64,000 nucleotides of DNA from Salinisphaera hydrothermalis (GTDB lineage: Bacteria > Pseudomonadota > Gammaproteobacteria > Nevskiales > Salinisphaeraceae). Where the stretch lies: assembly GCF_040361195.1 (NCBI RefSeq), contig NZ_APNE01000006.1; one strand, given 5' to 3'. The position numbers and the translations under genes are program-made. The notes beneath the pieces were generated by a model. That model did no database searches. It was given only the letters and a program-made list of their open reading frames with translations, and was not told the origin of the DNA. Shown here in pieces: positions 52,901-60,565 of the stretch. Each line of letters begins with the position of its first letter. The stretch's first letter is position 1.

Positions 52901-53681
52901 GAAACTGGACGATCGCCTGTCCGGCGTACGCTTCGGCTCTGCCGTACACGACCTGCTGGAAGCCCAGCTCAAGCACCCGAAGCACGGCCCCTGGCCGGCG
53001 CCCGGCGAAGCGCTCGCCCACGCCCAGCGCCGACAGGTCTACGAGACCCTGCGCAAATACGGCCTCATCGCCGAGGACGAAACCGACCCGCGCATCGACG
53101 ACACGGCCGCTCTCGTCGCCCGCACGCTGCATACCCCGCTGCCCGGCATCGGCCCGCTGGCCGGGCTGGATCGCAGCCAGTTGCTCACGGAAATGGAATT
53201 CATGCTGCGCCTCGGCGGCCATCGCCTCGGTGCACTCGTCGAAACCCTGCGCGACGCCGGCTACCTGACCACCGCCCTCGGCGGCCACCCGGCGCAAACC
53301 CTCTACGGGCTCATGCAGGGCTTCATCGACCTGGTGGTCAAAGTCGACGGCGCCTACGTCATTCTCGACTACAAAACCAACCGACTCGGCGATACCCCCG
53401 CCGCCTATCGCCACGACGCGCTCGCCCACGCCATCGGCCGGGCGCATTACGACCTGCAGTACCTGATTTATACCGTGGCCCTGCATCGGCACCTGCGGCG
53501 CTGCCTCGGCGACGCTTACGACCCGGCGACGCATCTGGGCGGCGTGCAGTATCTGTTCGTGCGGGCCATGGATGGCACAAGCGATATCGGCGTGTTTGCC
53601 GACCGTCCCCCGATCGAGCTCGTCGAAGCACTCGATGCGTTGTTCGACGGGCACGCCGCAGATCGGGAAATCCCGGCATGA
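49983..53681 (+). CDS. recB: exodeoxyribonuclease V subunit beta, RecB
   Basis: Start at 49983 overlaps the recC stop; 1232 residues. The UvrD-type helicase has Walker A EASAGTGKTFSL (about 26), MTFTRAATQELRERI, DEFQDTDPLQY and ISTVHASKGLQYPIVFLP. The C-terminal RecB nuclease domain (about 970-1230) has RFGSAVHDLLE, then GFIDLVVKVDGAYVILDYKTNRLG with catalytic Asp and DYK. It is the 3'-5' motor and nuclease of RecBCD. recD, normally next, is 1.7 kb away behind repeats. Confidence 0.97.
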   Translation: MNDSAHASQPFDAATLPLSGLRLIEASAGTGKTFSLAGLYLRLIVEEHASVRDVLVMTFTRAATQELRERIRARLADAARIAHAPELAEPGNAEHAFTQQIIASCDEPGEALARRLADAAARVDEATIVTIHGFAQRAATENAFESALAFDRGDAVDDPSLYREAAADYWREHVFGAEAAAGDVLALWPSPDALYQTIAPVLARPHARLAGIDHARLAALQAKLGETWPGTAAPLATALGEAFEADALLKSGDLYKTLAAQDDVPAMLADLDTRITAAIEADTPPALPEWLLALADPASQFKKAAKHQAYAEPLAAIEDALAVLIELQPLARLVAIDAAAHAVAERAAARKIERRQYSYDDLIVALHAALTHERTGNALADALHARWPYALVDEFQDTDPLQYASLSRIYLEPEREHGALLLIGDPKQAIYGFRGGDIYAYLAAAHAAREARYTLTTNFRSTQHVLDAIEALYGMPGADPFIVSEIDFPHVDAGRSDGDRRLIMADGQEQHALTFWQLHGNETELKNGKTKNPSKADDNNRLIDETIAAIGRLLDGRSAHWQMADDTTRPVAARDIAVLVNNHHEATTLQAALAARGIRAVCQHRDSVFASEEAADLRLILRAMAQPDDATAVRAAQPTALLGKRLADLIDLADDDHAMQLAIERFHALYDAWRKRGVLSALEDLFVAAAPGLLALTDGERRMSNYLQLGELLANAEAECFGMASVVRWLDDRIAAAEDGALGAEDESQLRLESDADLVRISTVHASKGLQYPIVFLPFAQWLGTAGAPDKPPLIFHAQGENDTDSQAMIDLVGDDPANVTQAVVEARSEALRLLYVALTRAEQALIVGWREPDDYGVSGALGDLLYRNGVAGGGALDRLQKTKPDAIAVEPIDVAQAPPAVDAAEPMDAEQLIAARADLPAARPRWSTYSFSRLAHAPADSAPAELPEPGAEDELASQSADTLEAEAEGELPKLDDRLSGVRFGSAVHDLLEAQLKHPKHGPWPAPGEALAHAQRRQVYETLRKYGLIAEDETDPRIDDTAALVARTLHTPLPGIGPLAGLDRSQLLTEMEFMLRLGGHRLGALVETLRDAGYLTTALGGHPAQTLYGLMQGFIDLVVKVDGAYVILDYKTNRLGDTPAAYRHDALAHAIGRAHYDLQYLIYTVALHRHLRRCLGDAYDPATHLGGVQYLFVRAMDGTSDIGVFADRPPIELVEALDALFDGHAADREIPA

Positions 53682-53695
53682 CCACCCAACCCCAC

Positions 53696-53731
53696 GTAGG
53701 TCGGCTTAGGCCGCAGGCCGTAAGCCGACCT
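53696..53731 (+). repeat. REP hairpin (GTAG-footed)
   Basis: GTAG at 53696 leads into AGGTCGGCTTA, paired perfectly with TAAGCCGACCT after a GGCC-GCA-GGCC tip. This is the form of REP sequences mobilised by RAYT/TnpA-REP proteins, of the widespread GTAGGTCGG...CCGACCT type. It starts 14 bp after recB. Confidence 0.8.
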
Positions 53732-53857
53732 CGCCGCGGCAGGGCCGGCGTCGAATCACGAAGAAACGACAAGTCGAAGTGCCGCCGTGCCGCTGATTCA
53801 CAATGCCGACCGTTCGAGTCGCCGGGCTGCCGGTCCTCACGAGTCTATCGGACCTTT

Positions 53858-54240
53858 GGTTTCGCGCTGCTGCGCGACTCCCTTTCGTTTGCTTGTCCAA
53901 ACGAAAGGAAGCAAAGGAAAAGACACCCGGGTTGCGCGTCGGCGCGAAGCGCGCCGAACCACTGCGATGCTCATACCGAAGGGATGCGGCCAGAACTCAC
54001 GTCGCTTTGGCGACGCTCAGACAGGCTGGCCGCACCGGCGCACTGCGCCGGGCACCCTTCGGCACTGCGCTTCTCGTTCGCTTCACACGGGACCCGAATA
54101 CAAGCCACAGGCCCCAGCCCTCAGCGAGCGCCAGCGAGCTTGCCTGTATTCACCCCCTTGGGCGCAGCGCCGAGCAGCGGAGGCCGAACGCGGATAAAGC
54201 CGGCCGGATGTTTGAGCCACGCGCACCACCATACGATGGC
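53858..54240 (+). repeat. long intergenic repeat, copy 1
   Basis: Starts GGTTTCGCGCTGCTGCGCGA, contains the hairpin CTTTCGTTTGCTTGTCCAAA with CGAAAGG, then about 60 bases at 53981-54040 that recur inverted at about 54870-54929. Open frames across it (KRKEAKEKTPGLR...) are repeat-borne and I do not regard them as genes. Confidence 0.8.
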
Positions 54241-54246
54241 CCTAAC

Positions 54247-54280
54247 CTACATCGGATCACGCTCCGCTAATCCGATCTAC
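54247..54280 (-). repeat. second REP hairpin, inverted
   Basis: On the minus strand GTAGATCGGATTAGCGGAGC continues with GTGATCCGATGTAG: foot GTAG, stem ATCGGAT/ATCCGAT. Opposite orientation to the REP at 53696, so the pair brackets repeat copy 1. Confidence 0.78.
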
Positions 54281-54407
54281 GATGCTGACTGCCGAACTCG
54301 GCACCTAACCGCGGCTGGGGCGCCATGCGATCGATTTTCGGACGCAATGTTGCGTGGCACGGCCGATCGCGTCGCATTTCTGGCTGTTTCATCGTTGATC
54401 GAGCTGG

Positions 54408-54660
54408 GGTTTCGCGCTGATGCGCGACTCCCTTTCGTTTGCTCGTCCAAACGAAAGGAAGCAAAGAAAAAGACGCCCGGGTTACGCGCCGGCTACCGCC
54501 GGTCCACTGCGATGCTCGCGCCGAAGGGATGCGGCAGAACTCGGACGACTACGCCGTCCTCAAACATGCTGCCGCATGAAGCGGCCCTTCAGCGCTGTGC
54601 TTCTCGTCGCTCCACACGGGGCCCAATACAGGCAACCCAACCTAAAGCTCCGAGTAACAC
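54408..54660 (+). repeat. long intergenic repeat, copy 2
   Basis: Begins with the same GGTTTCGCGCTGxTGCGCGA and Cxx-TTTCGTTTGCT hairpin as copy 1, exactly 550 bp downstream, then diverges after about 150 bases while keeping the CTTCTCGT...CACACGG...AATACA segment. Confidence 0.78.
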
Positions 54661-54699
54661 GCTGAAACTCGCGCCGCTACGCGGCCCTCAGACACATGG

Positions 54700-55197
54700 C
54701 TGTCTTTGCCCTCTCGCGACCGCCACTGCTCGGCGCTGTGCTCAAGGGACTCGAATACAGCGCGGGCCCGCGACATTTCGGTGTACTCGCGATGCTTGGC
54801 AGGCGGTTTTGTATTACGTCCCGTCTGAGGCGACGGAGACGCGCAGCGGCGACGGGTGTCCGGCGCACGGCGCCGGTGCGGCCAGCCTGTCTGAGCGTCG
54901 CCAAAGCGACGCGAGTTCTGGCCGCATCCCGTCGTCGCGAGCATCGGAGTATCGCCCCGAGAAGCGGAGCAGGGCCTTCCCGCAGCGGAGCTGTGGGATG
55001 CGACCTTCGGCGGGTCGAACCGGACGAGTTGTAGCGTGGGGCTCGTGCCGAACGCCGGCGGTCGCATCCCGGCTACGCCGGGAAAACCCTGCTCCTCGCC
55101 TCGTACGGCAGGGCAAAGCCGGCGCCGATGCGGGTGCCTTTTGTTTTGGCTACTTTTATTTGGGCAAGCAAATAAAAGTGGCTCCCACATCAGTGCG
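54700..55197 (-). repeat. long intergenic repeat, copy 3 (inverted, longest)
   Basis: Read on the minus strand from 55197: GGGGTTTCGCACTGATGTGG, then the hairpin CCACTTTTATTTGCTTGCCC with AAATAAAAGTAG, and further in the same GATGCGGCCAGAACTC...CTGGCCGCACC block as copy 1. The stretch 53682-55362 therefore contains repeats and the recD promoter, and no credible gene. Confidence 0.78.
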
Positions 55198-55362
55198 AAA
55201 CCCCAAGTCGGAATATACCCGCACGAGTGAACCCCGTATCCGGGTTCGAAGCACCCTGCCCGTCACGCTTAAAGCGAATAGCGGACTATCGCGATCCGGG
55301 GCACGTCAACAGACGTCGGCTGCGACGGTAATACATGAAAGCAAACTTGATCGAGGTCGCCA

Positions 55363-57246
55363 ATGAACGAATCACCAACCGGCGATCTGTTCGAATCCCA
55401 ACCGGCCATGCCCGAACCGCCACAGCGTGAAAGGCCAAACGCTGCGCCACAGCCCGAAACACTCTCACTCGCCGAAGACGCCAACCTCTCGGACCTCGAC
55501 AACGCCCTGGCCCACTGGGCCCGCCGCCACGGCGCCGACCGCCTCGTCGCCCGCTCCTTCGCCCTGGCGAGCTGGGCCGTCGCCCAGGGCCATACCTGCC
55601 TGGCGCTGGATGCAATCCCCACCAGCCTGATGAGCGCCGCCAACCAGGCCGAACTGCCCAACGCATTGGCGGCGAGCGACCTGGTCGGCGAACCGGGCGA
55701 GATCAAACCGCTGATCCTGGAAAACGACCGGCTCTACCTGCAGCGCTACCACGCCTACGAAACCAAGCTCGCCGAGCGCCTGCGCGAGCTGATGGCGGCC
55801 GAACCGAACCCGGTGAACGTCGACACGCTCAAACCCGGCAACGGCCTGTTCGCGTCGGATGCCGCCAACCCGAACGCCACCAACTGGCAGGCCGTCGCCG
55901 CCTTCGCCGCCCTGCGCCATCACTTCACCGTCATCTCCGGCGGCCCCGGCACGGGCAAGACCTACACCATCGTGCGCCTGCTCCGCGTGCTGATCGAAGC
56001 CGCGATCGACAAAGGCGACACACCGCCGCTCATCGCCCTGGCCGCCCCCACCGGCAAGGCCGCCGCCCGCATGCTCGAATCGGTCCGCAACGGGCTTGAC
56101 GACATGGGCGCCGAAGCCAACTTCGATAACGTCGCCGTGGGCGAACACATCCCGCAGACCGCCCGCACCCTGCACCGCCTGCTCGGCCTGACCGGCGCCA
56201 CCACCCGCCCACGCTTCAACGCCGACAACCCGCTGCCCTACGACGTGGTGATTGTCGACGAAGCCTCGATGGTGGACCTGCCGATGATGGCCAAGCTCGC
56301 GGACGCCATAAGAAACGACGCCCGTCTCATCCTGCTCGGCGACCGCTACCAGCTCGCCTCCGTCGAATCCGGCTCCGTGCTGGCCGAGATCTGTGCCAAT
56401 GCCGGCGTCAACCGCTTCACCGAAGACCAGCAAGTCGCCGCCGGCGACCTGCTCGCCGAACCCCGCGAGCCGGCGACCCACGCCCTGGCCGATCACGTCG
56501 TCACCCTGCAGACCAGCCGCCGCTTCAACGCCGACAGCACCATCGGCCGGCTGGCCGCGGCCGTCAATGCCGGCGATGTGGAAGCCGCCGAAGGCCTGCT
56601 GAATGCCGGTCACGACGACCTGGCCTATACCCCCCGCTCCGACGCTGCGGCTATCAGCCAACTCATGGACCGGCTCACCGACGACTACGCCCGCCTCATC
56701 GAGACGACCGACCCGACGCTCGCCCTGGCCCAGCTCGGCCGGCAATGCGTGCTCACTGCCGTGCGAAAAGGCCCGGCCGGCAGCGAAACCATCAACGCCG
56801 GCATCACCGAACGCCTCGCCCGCCGTTTCGACTTCAACCCGGCCGATGCCTGGTACCACGGCCGCCCGGTGATGGTTAGACAAAATGACTACCGCACCGG
56901 GCTCTATAACGGCGATGTCGGTGTTGCGCTATACAACGATTTTGGGCAAATTCGAGTCTGGTTCATGGGGGACCACGGCCTGCGGGCTTTCTTGCCGAGC
57001 GCACTACCCGCGCACGATTCCGTGTATGCGATGACCATTCACAAGAGTCAGGGGTCGGAGTTTGATTCCGTGACCTTGGTTTTGCCGGATTATGACGTGC
57101 CGGTTTTGACTCGGGAGTTGTTTTATACGGGGTTGACGCGGGGGCGGGAGCACCTTGTCGTCTACGCCAAGCAGGATGTGTTACGACAGACAGTTTCTCG
57201 TCGGGTTACTCGAGTATCAGGATTGGCAGATCGATTAAGCGGTTAA
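55363..57246 (+). CDS. recD: exodeoxyribonuclease V subunit alpha, RecD
   Basis: Protein of 627 residues with a SF1B helicase core: Walker A ISGGPGTGKTYTIVRLL (about 190), AAPTGKAAARMLES, VIVDEASMVDLPMM, LGDRYQLASVESG and, near the C terminus, YAMTIHKSQGSEFDSVTLVLP with LFYTGLTRGREHLVVYAK. It is the 5'-3' motor of RecBCD. The last about 370 bases (from about 56870) switch from GC-ending to T/G-ending codons although the helicase motifs stay intact. This suggests the 3' end was replaced or lies at the edge of acquired DNA. Confidence 0.97.
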   Translation: MNESPTGDLFESQPAMPEPPQRERPNAAPQPETLSLAEDANLSDLDNALAHWARRHGADRLVARSFALASWAVAQGHTCLALDAIPTSLMSAANQAELPNALAASDLVGEPGEIKPLILENDRLYLQRYHAYETKLAERLRELMAAEPNPVNVDTLKPGNGLFASDAANPNATNWQAVAAFAALRHHFTVISGGPGTGKTYTIVRLLRVLIEAAIDKGDTPPLIALAAPTGKAAARMLESVRNGLDDMGAEANFDNVAVGEHIPQTARTLHRLLGLTGATTRPRFNADNPLPYDVVIVDEASMVDLPMMAKLADAIRNDARLILLGDRYQLASVESGSVLAEICANAGVNRFTEDQQVAAGDLLAEPREPATHALADHVVTLQTSRRFNADSTIGRLAAAVNAGDVEAAEGLLNAGHDDLAYTPRSDAAAISQLMDRLTDDYARLIETTDPTLALAQLGRQCVLTAVRKGPAGSETINAGITERLARRFDFNPADAWYHGRPVMVRQNDYRTGLYNGDVGVALYNDFGQIRVWFMGDHGLRAFLPSALPAHDSVYAMTIHKSQGSEFDSVTLVLPDYDVPVLTRELFYTGLTRGREHLVVYAKQDVLRQTVSRRVTRVSGLADRLSG

Positions 57247-57257
57247 GGAGCTAACCG

Positions 57258-57407
57258 ATGACCAAAGCATTCGAGAGCATTAAAGCTGGTTTAACGCAGG
57301 CGATCGAGCATACGAAAACACACAAAATACGGTTGTCATGCATAACGTGGCACATGAACGTGTACCCAACAAATGTGTCGACGCACAACGCAAGCCTAAC
57401 GAATTAG
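57258..57407 (+). pseudogene. fragment of an XRE-type (NadS/HigA-like) antitoxin gene
   Basis: An ATG with TTAAGGAG 7 bases upstream, 11 bp after recD, encodes 49 residues. The first 18, MTKAFESIKAGLTQAIEH, match the opening of NadS-type helix-turn-helix antitoxins of RelE/HigB-like systems. The rest (from THKIRLSCIT) does not, and there is no HTH or toxin gene. It therefore looks like the stump of a toxin-antitoxin unit cut by later insertion of the DNA carrying the GHKL gene. Confidence 0.6.
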
Positions 57408-57514
57408 TTAGGCAGCAGTGGAGTCGAGCGATTACAAGACTCGACTTCGGCTATCTTTACCCTCCTTTCCTAACTCGATTTATAAAATTTTTTTCGCGTA
57501 CTCAGGCTAATCGC

Positions 57515-59515
57515 ATGGCAAACTTTAATTTATTCGGATTCCAGATTAGCAGCTCGGAAGAAGATATACGTGCTCTTCGGAAGCGAGAACTAAAAAACCT
57601 ACTAACTTCATACGGAGACGAAGCCGACGTATTCACCGAAATAATTCAGAATGCCTACGACGCAATCTGTCAAGCTGCAAAAGTTGGTTTATATGCCGAA
57701 AACGCCGCGCCCCACATCGATATCGTGATAGGAAAGAGAGCAACGGGCGATCGACATTACCTATTGGTGTCAGAGAACGGAATTGGCATGCGGCCTGATG
57801 TCGCACAGCAATTCACCGTTCCCGGGTTCAGTTCCAATAAGCGACTCGGCGATAGCGTAGGCCACAAAGGTGTCGGAGCTTCATTCTTTGCTGCCGCATC
57901 TAATAGGTTCGGGGTTTTTACGATCGACGATAAAGGCACAAAGACCGCGGCTGAAATCAGAGGGGCTTACGACTGGATAACAGGTGAGACAACTCCGCCA
58001 CCTCAGATTTTTGACGAGTTGAATTTACCGAAATATTTAGAGGAGTTTTTACCAAAAGAACGTGGTACTGCAGTTTATTATGAGTTTCATTCCGGCCTGA
58101 AGCCAGCAACATTATCCCATGTTGTGCTAAAAGACGATGAAGACGTACGACGCGAACTTGAGAGATGGGCGACCTACCTTTGCTTTAAAACTCCTCTCGG
58201 CCAAATAGAGCCTCCCGCAATTGACGGCGGTCCAGTCAAGGTACGAATCACATTAGATAATGGGAGCGACCTCCACGATACGAGTTGGCAGATTTCAGAG
58301 TATGACCTGAGTGCTAGGACACTTGGCTACCCTTATCCCTCGAAGATCCTTCGTGTTGCCACGAATATTAACGATATTGATGCGATGCCGGAAGCTCAGC
58401 GTGTCTGGCGCAATAAAGGGCGACACCAAGCACTCCGACTTTACTGGAATTCGGCCGATGTTGAAAAGGAAATGTCCCTTGAAACCGACTTCAACGACGA
58501 TGAACTCCAGATATTCGAACAACACTTTCGATTTATAACGATCTTCTTTGCTTACTCAACCGATATACTTAAGGAGATCCATAAACGAGTAGGCAGCCGA
58601 GCACAGATTTTCAAGTACGGAATTCGAATTGCGAGCGACGGCGTCGCTCAAGGGCGCATGCTCGATTTCGATCTCACTAGCAACACCGGGCTTAACAGGC
58701 AAGCTCACGCGGTTGTAGCGTTTCGAGGTCTCGAACTGGATGTCGGCAGGAAGATTGCCTCAAATGAAGCGGTTACCGAAGTAATTCGAAAAATTTCTCG
58801 TCGGGCGATTAACGTTTTAGCCGATTATCGTTGGGCTCTAAAGAAGAAAGAATTATCAGATCCGTCGTATGACTTAGACGCGTGGCGGCAACAGACCAAA
58901 GATCGGACAACTGACTCTCTAGTGCGTGTATTTTACAAGGCTATAGACGAAGAAGCTCCGATTGAAGTAGACCCGAATACTGAGAACGATGTTATAGCTC
59001 TCTTTTCCGCGCTTGTATCTAAACAATTGATTAAAGGTTACCGAATTCAAGCGCTATCAGGATTTAATCGCTACGACGGGTTGATAAGCGTTGACCGTGA
59101 TAGCGAACATCTCAAGGATTACCATGACCCACTTTCTGTACGATCAGATGAATGGGGATATAGCGGGGAATATCAAGTACTTGAGTTTAAATTGCAATTC
59201 GATAGCCTGCTTGAGGATTTCGAAAATAAAATCAAAGCACCGGCGGATATTAGGTTAGTAGTGTGCTGGAATTTGCCAGAGATCAATGTCCCTCGCGGAC
59301 ATATCCAATACACGTACGGCGACAGGCGCGACTTTCGGAGTCTGTACGGGATGACACATTTATGGGAAGACGAGAACGGCGCGAGTTACGTCCCTATAAT
59401 TTCGTTGAAGCATCTGATTGCTGAAAAGTTGGCATCGGTTGAGGGCAGTGACCCTGGTATAGGCGCTGCTCGGTTGCAGGATCTCCAGGCACTTGATGCG
59501 CAAATGGGTTTGTAG
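57515..59515 (+). CDS. GHKL (Hsp90/MutL/MORC-like) ATPase with a C-terminal PD-(D/E)xK-like domain
   Basis: Start at the ATG 57515 gives 666 residues; the frame upstream to 57338 is a composite with no ribosome site. The Bergerat ATP site is visible: EIIQNAYDA (about 42-50, N box), SENGIGM (86-92, G1, Glu replacing the usual Asp), and VGHKGVGASFF (115-125, G2). A central region of about 330 residues has no motif that I know. The end resembles a restriction-endonuclease fold: RYDGLISVD (Asp about 521), then YQVLEFKLQF (Glu 557-x-Lys 559) and IRLVVCWNLP. GC content is far below the neighbours. It stands next to recD, an antitoxin stump and an IS110 fossil, a typical defence-island setting. Role in phage defence is inference. 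Confidence 0.75.
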   Translation: MANFNLFGFQISSSEEDIRALRKRELKNLLTSYGDEADVFTEIIQNAYDAICQAAKVGLYAENAAPHIDIVIGKRATGDRHYLLVSENGIGMRPDVAQQFTVPGFSSNKRLGDSVGHKGVGASFFAAASNRFGVFTIDDKGTKTAAEIRGAYDWITGETTPPPQIFDELNLPKYLEEFLPKERGTAVYYEFHSGLKPATLSHVVLKDDEDVRRELERWATYLCFKTPLGQIEPPAIDGGPVKVRITLDNGSDLHDTSWQISEYDLSARTLGYPYPSKILRVATNINDIDAMPEAQRVWRNKGRHQALRLYWNSADVEKEMSLETDFNDDELQIFEQHFRFITIFFAYSTDILKEIHKRVGSRAQIFKYGIRIASDGVAQGRMLDFDLTSNTGLNRQAHAVVAFRGLELDVGRKIASNEAVTEVIRKISRRAINVLADYRWALKKKELSDPSYDLDAWRQQTKDRTTDSLVRVFYKAIDEEAPIEVDPNTENDVIALFSALVSKQLIKGYRIQALSGFNRYDGLISVDRDSEHLKDYHDPLSVRSDEWGYSGEYQVLEFKLQFDSLLEDFENKIKAPADIRLVVCWNLPEINVPRGHIQYTYGDRRDFRSLYGMTHLWEDENGASYVPIISLKHLIAEKLASVEGSDPGIGAARLQDLQALDAQMGL

Positions 59516-59675
59516 GGCGTTGCTGAAATAGCCTCCAAATTTTTGTACGAGGCTTGCCTGTCGCCTGTTCTGACTCGGTTTGTGGTTATTTTTTTGTCCG
59601 ATTTTTGGGTTCATCGGGTTCAAATCGCGGCTTTCAGACGCAGTTCGGCCAGGGAATGCGCTCAAGCTTGTGGGG

Positions 59676-59999
59676 TCAGATACCCTCTTGAATTTCAAGC
59701 CCCGCCATCGGTATTTCCGCGTTGAACGGCTGGCCTGATTTCACGACGCCATAGATCAGGTGCACGAGCTTTCGCATGCTTGCGCCGACGATCGCCTTCG
59801 GTGCCAGCCCACGCTGCCTAAGCGTTTGGCCGACGCGATGCTCACCGGGTATGTCGTTTGGCGACCGTGCCGGACATATAGAGCGACTTTCGCGCCCCCG
59901 TGGATCACGCCATAGAAATCGCCGTCCGCCCATTAATCGACGTACCGGATTGCTTCTGTTTCAGCGTCACACCGATAAAGGCCGCGAGCGGAACGCTCA
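59676..59999 (-). pseudogene. IS110-family transposase C-terminal fossil
   Basis: Minus-strand pieces in three frames: AAFIGVTLKQKQSGTSINGR (about 59925-59985), then GARKSLYMSGTVAKRH, then LRQRGLAPKAIVGASMRKLV and HLIYGVVKSGQPFNAEIP to the stop at 59676. In order they match the C-terminal half of IS110-type transposases, broken by frameshifts and a stop. 59516-59675 and 60000-60128 contain nothing else I can name. Confidence 0.85.
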
Positions 60000-60128
60000 G
60001 TGAGAGACCACGGTTTCCGGCGCTCTCGCACGGCCAATGCGTTCTTCGTCCGCACCCACTTTGCCTACCACGGCTCCCTGTCGCGGGAGATTGGCAATTG
60101 CAGCGGAGCCAAGTGTCGCTGAAGGAAG

Positions 60129-60311
60129 TCAACTGGGTTTGTCAACTCCTTCGCGGTATCCCTCACGATAACCATCATTGTAGTCATCGCTTGTATCCGA
60201 ATACTCTGGGCGGTCGTAATGATAGCCCTGCTCGAAGCCGTCGTTGTAGCCTCGCTCGAACTCCTCTTTACGTTCTTCTTGATCATCGTCATTCAATGGG
60301 TTCCGCGGCAT
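60129..60311 (-). CDS. small hydrophilic Tyr/Gly repeat protein
   Basis: 60 residues, starting 5 bases after a perfect AGGAGG (60317-60322 on the plus strand as CCTCCT). Composition is highly charged, with degenerate repeats FERGYNDGFEQGYHYD and DDYNDGYREGYREGVD. No signal peptide, cysteine or known domain. The excellent ribosome site and repeated GYxxGY pattern argue for a real gene. Function unknown. Confidence 0.6.
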   Translation of the reverse strand: MPRNPLNDDDQEERKEEFERGYNDGFEQGYHYDRPEYSDTSDDYNDGYREGYREGVDKPS

Positions 60312-60565
60312 TTCGACCTCCTGCTACATGACATCAATGGCTGTACTGTATTTTCTATAGAGCAAGAGCGCTTCCGACGTCAAGGAACAATCGAAGCAGG
60401 TGGATTCAAACCTTAACCCCAGAAGTGGCACAAATAAGTAAAGGCCGCGGCTCCCGCCATCCGCGCCTCGTCGGATTCATTCTTCGGCCGCGCGTACTCA
60501 TGCCGTGCAAACACTTTCGCGCCTTGTTCACCGGCCGGCGTCGACGTGCGCCCCGGCGGCCCGGA

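Noticed and set aside
53803..55190. Several open frames of 65-180 residues between recB and recD
   Set aside because: They lie wholly in multi-copy repeats, in several frames on both strands, without ribosome sites or signal of coding selection.
57394..57413. GCCTAAC-GAATTA-GTTAGGC palindrome resembling an integron attC core
   Set aside because: The ends fit RYYYAAC/GTTRRRY, but the element is only 20 bp, with no inner arms and no cassette order or integron integrase; more likely a chance or local hairpin.
57338..57514. Longer N terminus of the GHKL protein
   Set aside because: No ribosome site, and it reads through the breakpoint region behind the antitoxin stump; the ATG at 57515 begins the conserved-looking domain.
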